64,000 nt of DNA from positions 256,721-320,720 of the forward strand of contig NZ_FOYF01000003.1 in assembly GCF_900115925.1 (NCBI RefSeq). Reading direction: 5' to 3'. A program made the position numbers and the translations under genes. The stretch is from Bacillus sp. cl95. GTDB lineage: Bacteria; Bacillota; Bacilli; Bacillales; Cytobacillaceae. Shown here one piece after another: positions 62,376 through 64,000 of the stretch (within the stretch, counting starts at the first letter, position 1; each line of letters begins with the position of its first letter). The notes below the pieces were generated by a model that saw nothing but the letters and a program-made list of their open reading frames with translations, ran no database searches and had not been told where the DNA came from.

Positions 62376-63251
62376 CTACTTAATGATCTCTAATTCTTTA
62401 GCGACCTTTTCAATTGCTTTATAGTTCTCATTTTTTGTTTCAATGAATTTGTCTGTTTGGAAGAAATCAAGAATTTCCTTTTGTTCACTATCCATTTCTA
62501 ATAGAGCTTTTTTGACACTGGATTTAGTATCTTTGTCTATTTTATTAATCATCCAGTGATAATCATAATAAGCAGGTGTTGTATAAAATACATCTACTTT
62601 TGAAGTATCTACTTTCTTTTCGGCAACGGCCGCTTCCCAAACTGCTTCATTTAAGGCACCCGCTTGGAATGCACCTGACTCTACCAGTTTATAAGTAGTA
62701 TCGTGTGAACCTGAGAAATTCGGCTGACCTTCGAAGTCTTTTTTGGGATCGATTCCTTTTTCATTCAAAAAGAAACGCGGCATCAAATGGCCTGATGTAG
62801 AGCTTTCACTTCCAAACGTGAAAGTTTTACCTTTTAAATCTTCCAACTCTGTAATTCCAGAATCCTTAGCCGCGATGAAAACTGAATGAAATTCTGCATC
62901 CCGTGGTCTCTGAGCAATTGCTTCTGCTTCAGGAACAAGATTGTGCGCTTGCACGCCTGTCAATCCACCAAACCACGCCAAATGAATCTCACCTCGTTCA
63001 AATGCAGTTACAAGAGCCGCATAATCAACAGATGGAACAAATTCGACTTTCATTCCTGTTTCCTTAGCAAGATACTCAGCCACTTTATCCATGCTTCGAT
63101 TAAGATCAGCTGCGTTTTGATCAGGTATCGCTCCTATTTTCAAAACTTCCTGCTTTGTTTCTTTATTTTTAACTTCCTCTTTTTGTGAACAGGCTGTCAT
63201 CGAAATAAGGAATAATGCCATAAGTATGCCGATAATCCATTTTTTCATCAT
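62376..63251 (-). CDS. phnD: PhnD-type substrate-binding lipoprotein
   Basis: A 291-residue lipoprotein: signal peptide with lipobox ISMTAC, then a type 2 periplasmic-binding domain. IPDQNAADLNRSMDKVAEYLAKE and FERGEIHLAWFGGLTGVQA resemble the group annotated as putative selenate/phosphonate binding proteins (I recall IPDQ and LAWFGGLTGVQ as typical of it). The ATG at 63251 is preferred because TTGGAGGC is just upstream. First gene of the operon with phnC and phnE. The ligand is not certain. Confidence 0.87.
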   Translation of the reverse strand: MMKKWIIGILMALFLISMTACSQKEEVKNKETKQEVLKIGAIPDQNAADLNRSMDKVAEYLAKETGMKVEFVPSVDYAALVTAFERGEIHLAWFGGLTGVQAHNLVPEAEAIAQRPRDAEFHSVFIAAKDSGITELEDLKGKTFTFGSESSTSGHLMPRFFLNEKGIDPKKDFEGQPNFSGSHDTTYKLVESGAFQAGALNEAVWEAAVAEKKVDTSKVDVFYTTPAYYDYHWMINKIDKDTKSSVKKALLEMDSEQKEILDFFQTDKFIETKNENYKAIEKVAKELEIIK

Positions 63252-63369
63252 TATTGCCTCCAAATATGTATTTTTACAAATATATTTCACCGAATAAAAA
63301 TGAAATACACGCATTTAGTAATTCTTTCATAAAAGCCATAACTTTTGCAAGCAACAACCCACAGAAAAT

Positions 63370-63397
63370 ATCCCCCTACAGCATACTGAAGGGGGAT
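63370..63397 (-). terminator. Terminator of the FMN-binding protein gene
   Basis: ATCCCCCT (63370-63377) and AGGGGGAT (63390-63397) are perfect arms; on the minus strand they are followed by ATTTTCT. Confidence 0.6.
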
Positions 63398-63456
63398 GGG
63401 GAAACAAATCTTACATTTACATTCATACTAAATGGATATGGATTCTTTTAGAAACA

Positions 63457-64000
63457 TCAGTCGTGATGTACCTTTTTACCGTTGTAAAATTTCGCTCCCA
63501 TTTGAACTGGATTCTCCTTTGCTGAAACATGTAGTGTTTTCAACCTAAAGACTGCAGTTTTACTTCCTAATGAGGACCTGTATTTATCCACATGTGAGCT
63601 TGCCAAAGGTTGGTTATAATAGCCAGGAACATATTTATCCAACATTTTTTGCATAATGACTGTCGCTGTAACCAAGTCTGAAATATACTCAATCTCTCCG
63701 AATAGCATTACACTCATGTAAGCTGTATCTGTTTTAGCCGGAACGGGATTGGTCATTGTCCCCATATCTTCACTTACAGTAAAACATGCGCTAGGATTGT
63801 CACGAATGATATCCACCTTACGTCCTTCCGATGCACCATGAATGAAGATATCCCCCATGTAATAAACGAAATTAAGCGGAATTACGTATGGAGATCCTTC
63901 ATCAGATAAGCCTAAATAACCCGTTTTCATACTTGCTAAGAATGTTTCAATCTTCGTTTGATCGTTTACTTCCAATTTAGATTGTCTAATCTGATTCTTC
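63457..64000 (-). CDS. Pyridoxamine-phosphate-oxidase-fold FMN-binding protein (partial, cut by the right edge)
   Basis: At least 180 residues of a split-barrel flavoprotein (NimA/PPOX-like). SPYVIPLNFVYYMGDIFIHGASEGRKVDII is the flavin-binding signature, and the later RLKTLHVSAKENP is also characteristic. The frame stays open across the right edge (RNQIRQSK before LEVNDQT), so the start lies beyond 64000 and a TTG at 63975 is probably not used. Function may be reduction of nitro-compounds or a stress role; unknown. Confidence 0.82.
   Translation of the reverse strand, partial: KNQIRQSKLEVNDQTKIETFLASMKTGYLGLSDEGSPYVIPLNFVYYMGDIFIHGASEGRKVDIIRDNPSACFTVSEDMGTMTNPVPAKTDTAYMSVMLFGEIEYISDLVTATVIMQKMLDKYVPGYYNQPLASSHVDKYRSSLGSKTAVFRLKTLHVSAKENPVQMGAKFYNGKKVHHD

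Overview
The window looks like chromosomal DNA from a low-GC, Gram-positive, spore-former-type bacterium of the Bacillaceae. The evidence is the strong AAGGAGG-type ribosome binding sites, frequent TTG/GTG starts, an LtaS lipoteichoic acid synthase, a YxiN/DbpA helicase, a PbpH-type PBP, BceAB/BceRS modules and typical Bacillus interspersed repeats. The phenylalanine dehydrogenase resembles the Bacillus badius and Lysinibacillus sphaericus enzymes as I remember them. No rRNA, tRNA, CRISPR array, prophage or transposase gene was seen.

Layout. 0-6 kb: an SgrR-type regulator, two MFS exporters and small proteins. 6-22.8 kb: core and housekeeping genes, namely ltaS, an XPD/DinG-like helicase with an N-terminal nuclease-like domain, an M20 dipeptidase, a 1136-residue polytopic membrane protein, a Nudix hydrolase, a sugar acetyltransferase, an S51 peptidase, a divergent FtsH-like protease, dbpA and a GNAT enzyme. 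22.9-46.9 kb: an aromatic amino-acid catabolic island. 47-51.5 kb: a DegV protein and two MFS transporters separated by repeat-rich DNA. 51.7-58.4 kb: a BceAB-type peptide-antibiotic transporter, a class B PBP and a convergent BceRS-type two-component system. 58.5-64 kb: an arginase-family protein, a GNAT enzyme, a PhnCDE-type ABC importer with a double-length permease, and an FMN-binding protein cut by the right edge.

How the island fits together (inference). An ABC importer of the TrpXYZ type may bring in aromatic amino acids. Phenylalanine dehydrogenase makes phenylpyruvate. A complete E1alpha-E1beta-E2-E3 2-oxo acid dehydrogenase operon could convert that directly to phenylacetyl-CoA. The paaABCD epoxidase, the paaG/paaF-like isomerase and hydratases, paaH and the paaJ thiolase then take it toward acetyl-CoA and succinyl-CoA, probably under PaaX control. 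4-Hydroxyphenylpyruvate dioxygenase lies in the same operon as the dehydrogenase complex. Together with a downstream homogentisate dioxygenase / fumarylacetoacetase-family operon it forms the tyrosine branch. PaaK, PaaZ, PaaE and maleylacetoacetate isomerase are not in the window.

Intergenic DNA carries three families of short non-coding repeats. One is about 170-180 bp with imperfect terminal inverted repeats (MITE-like). There are also two 21-bp-periodic tracts that read as heptad-repeat micro-ORFs, one of them intact.
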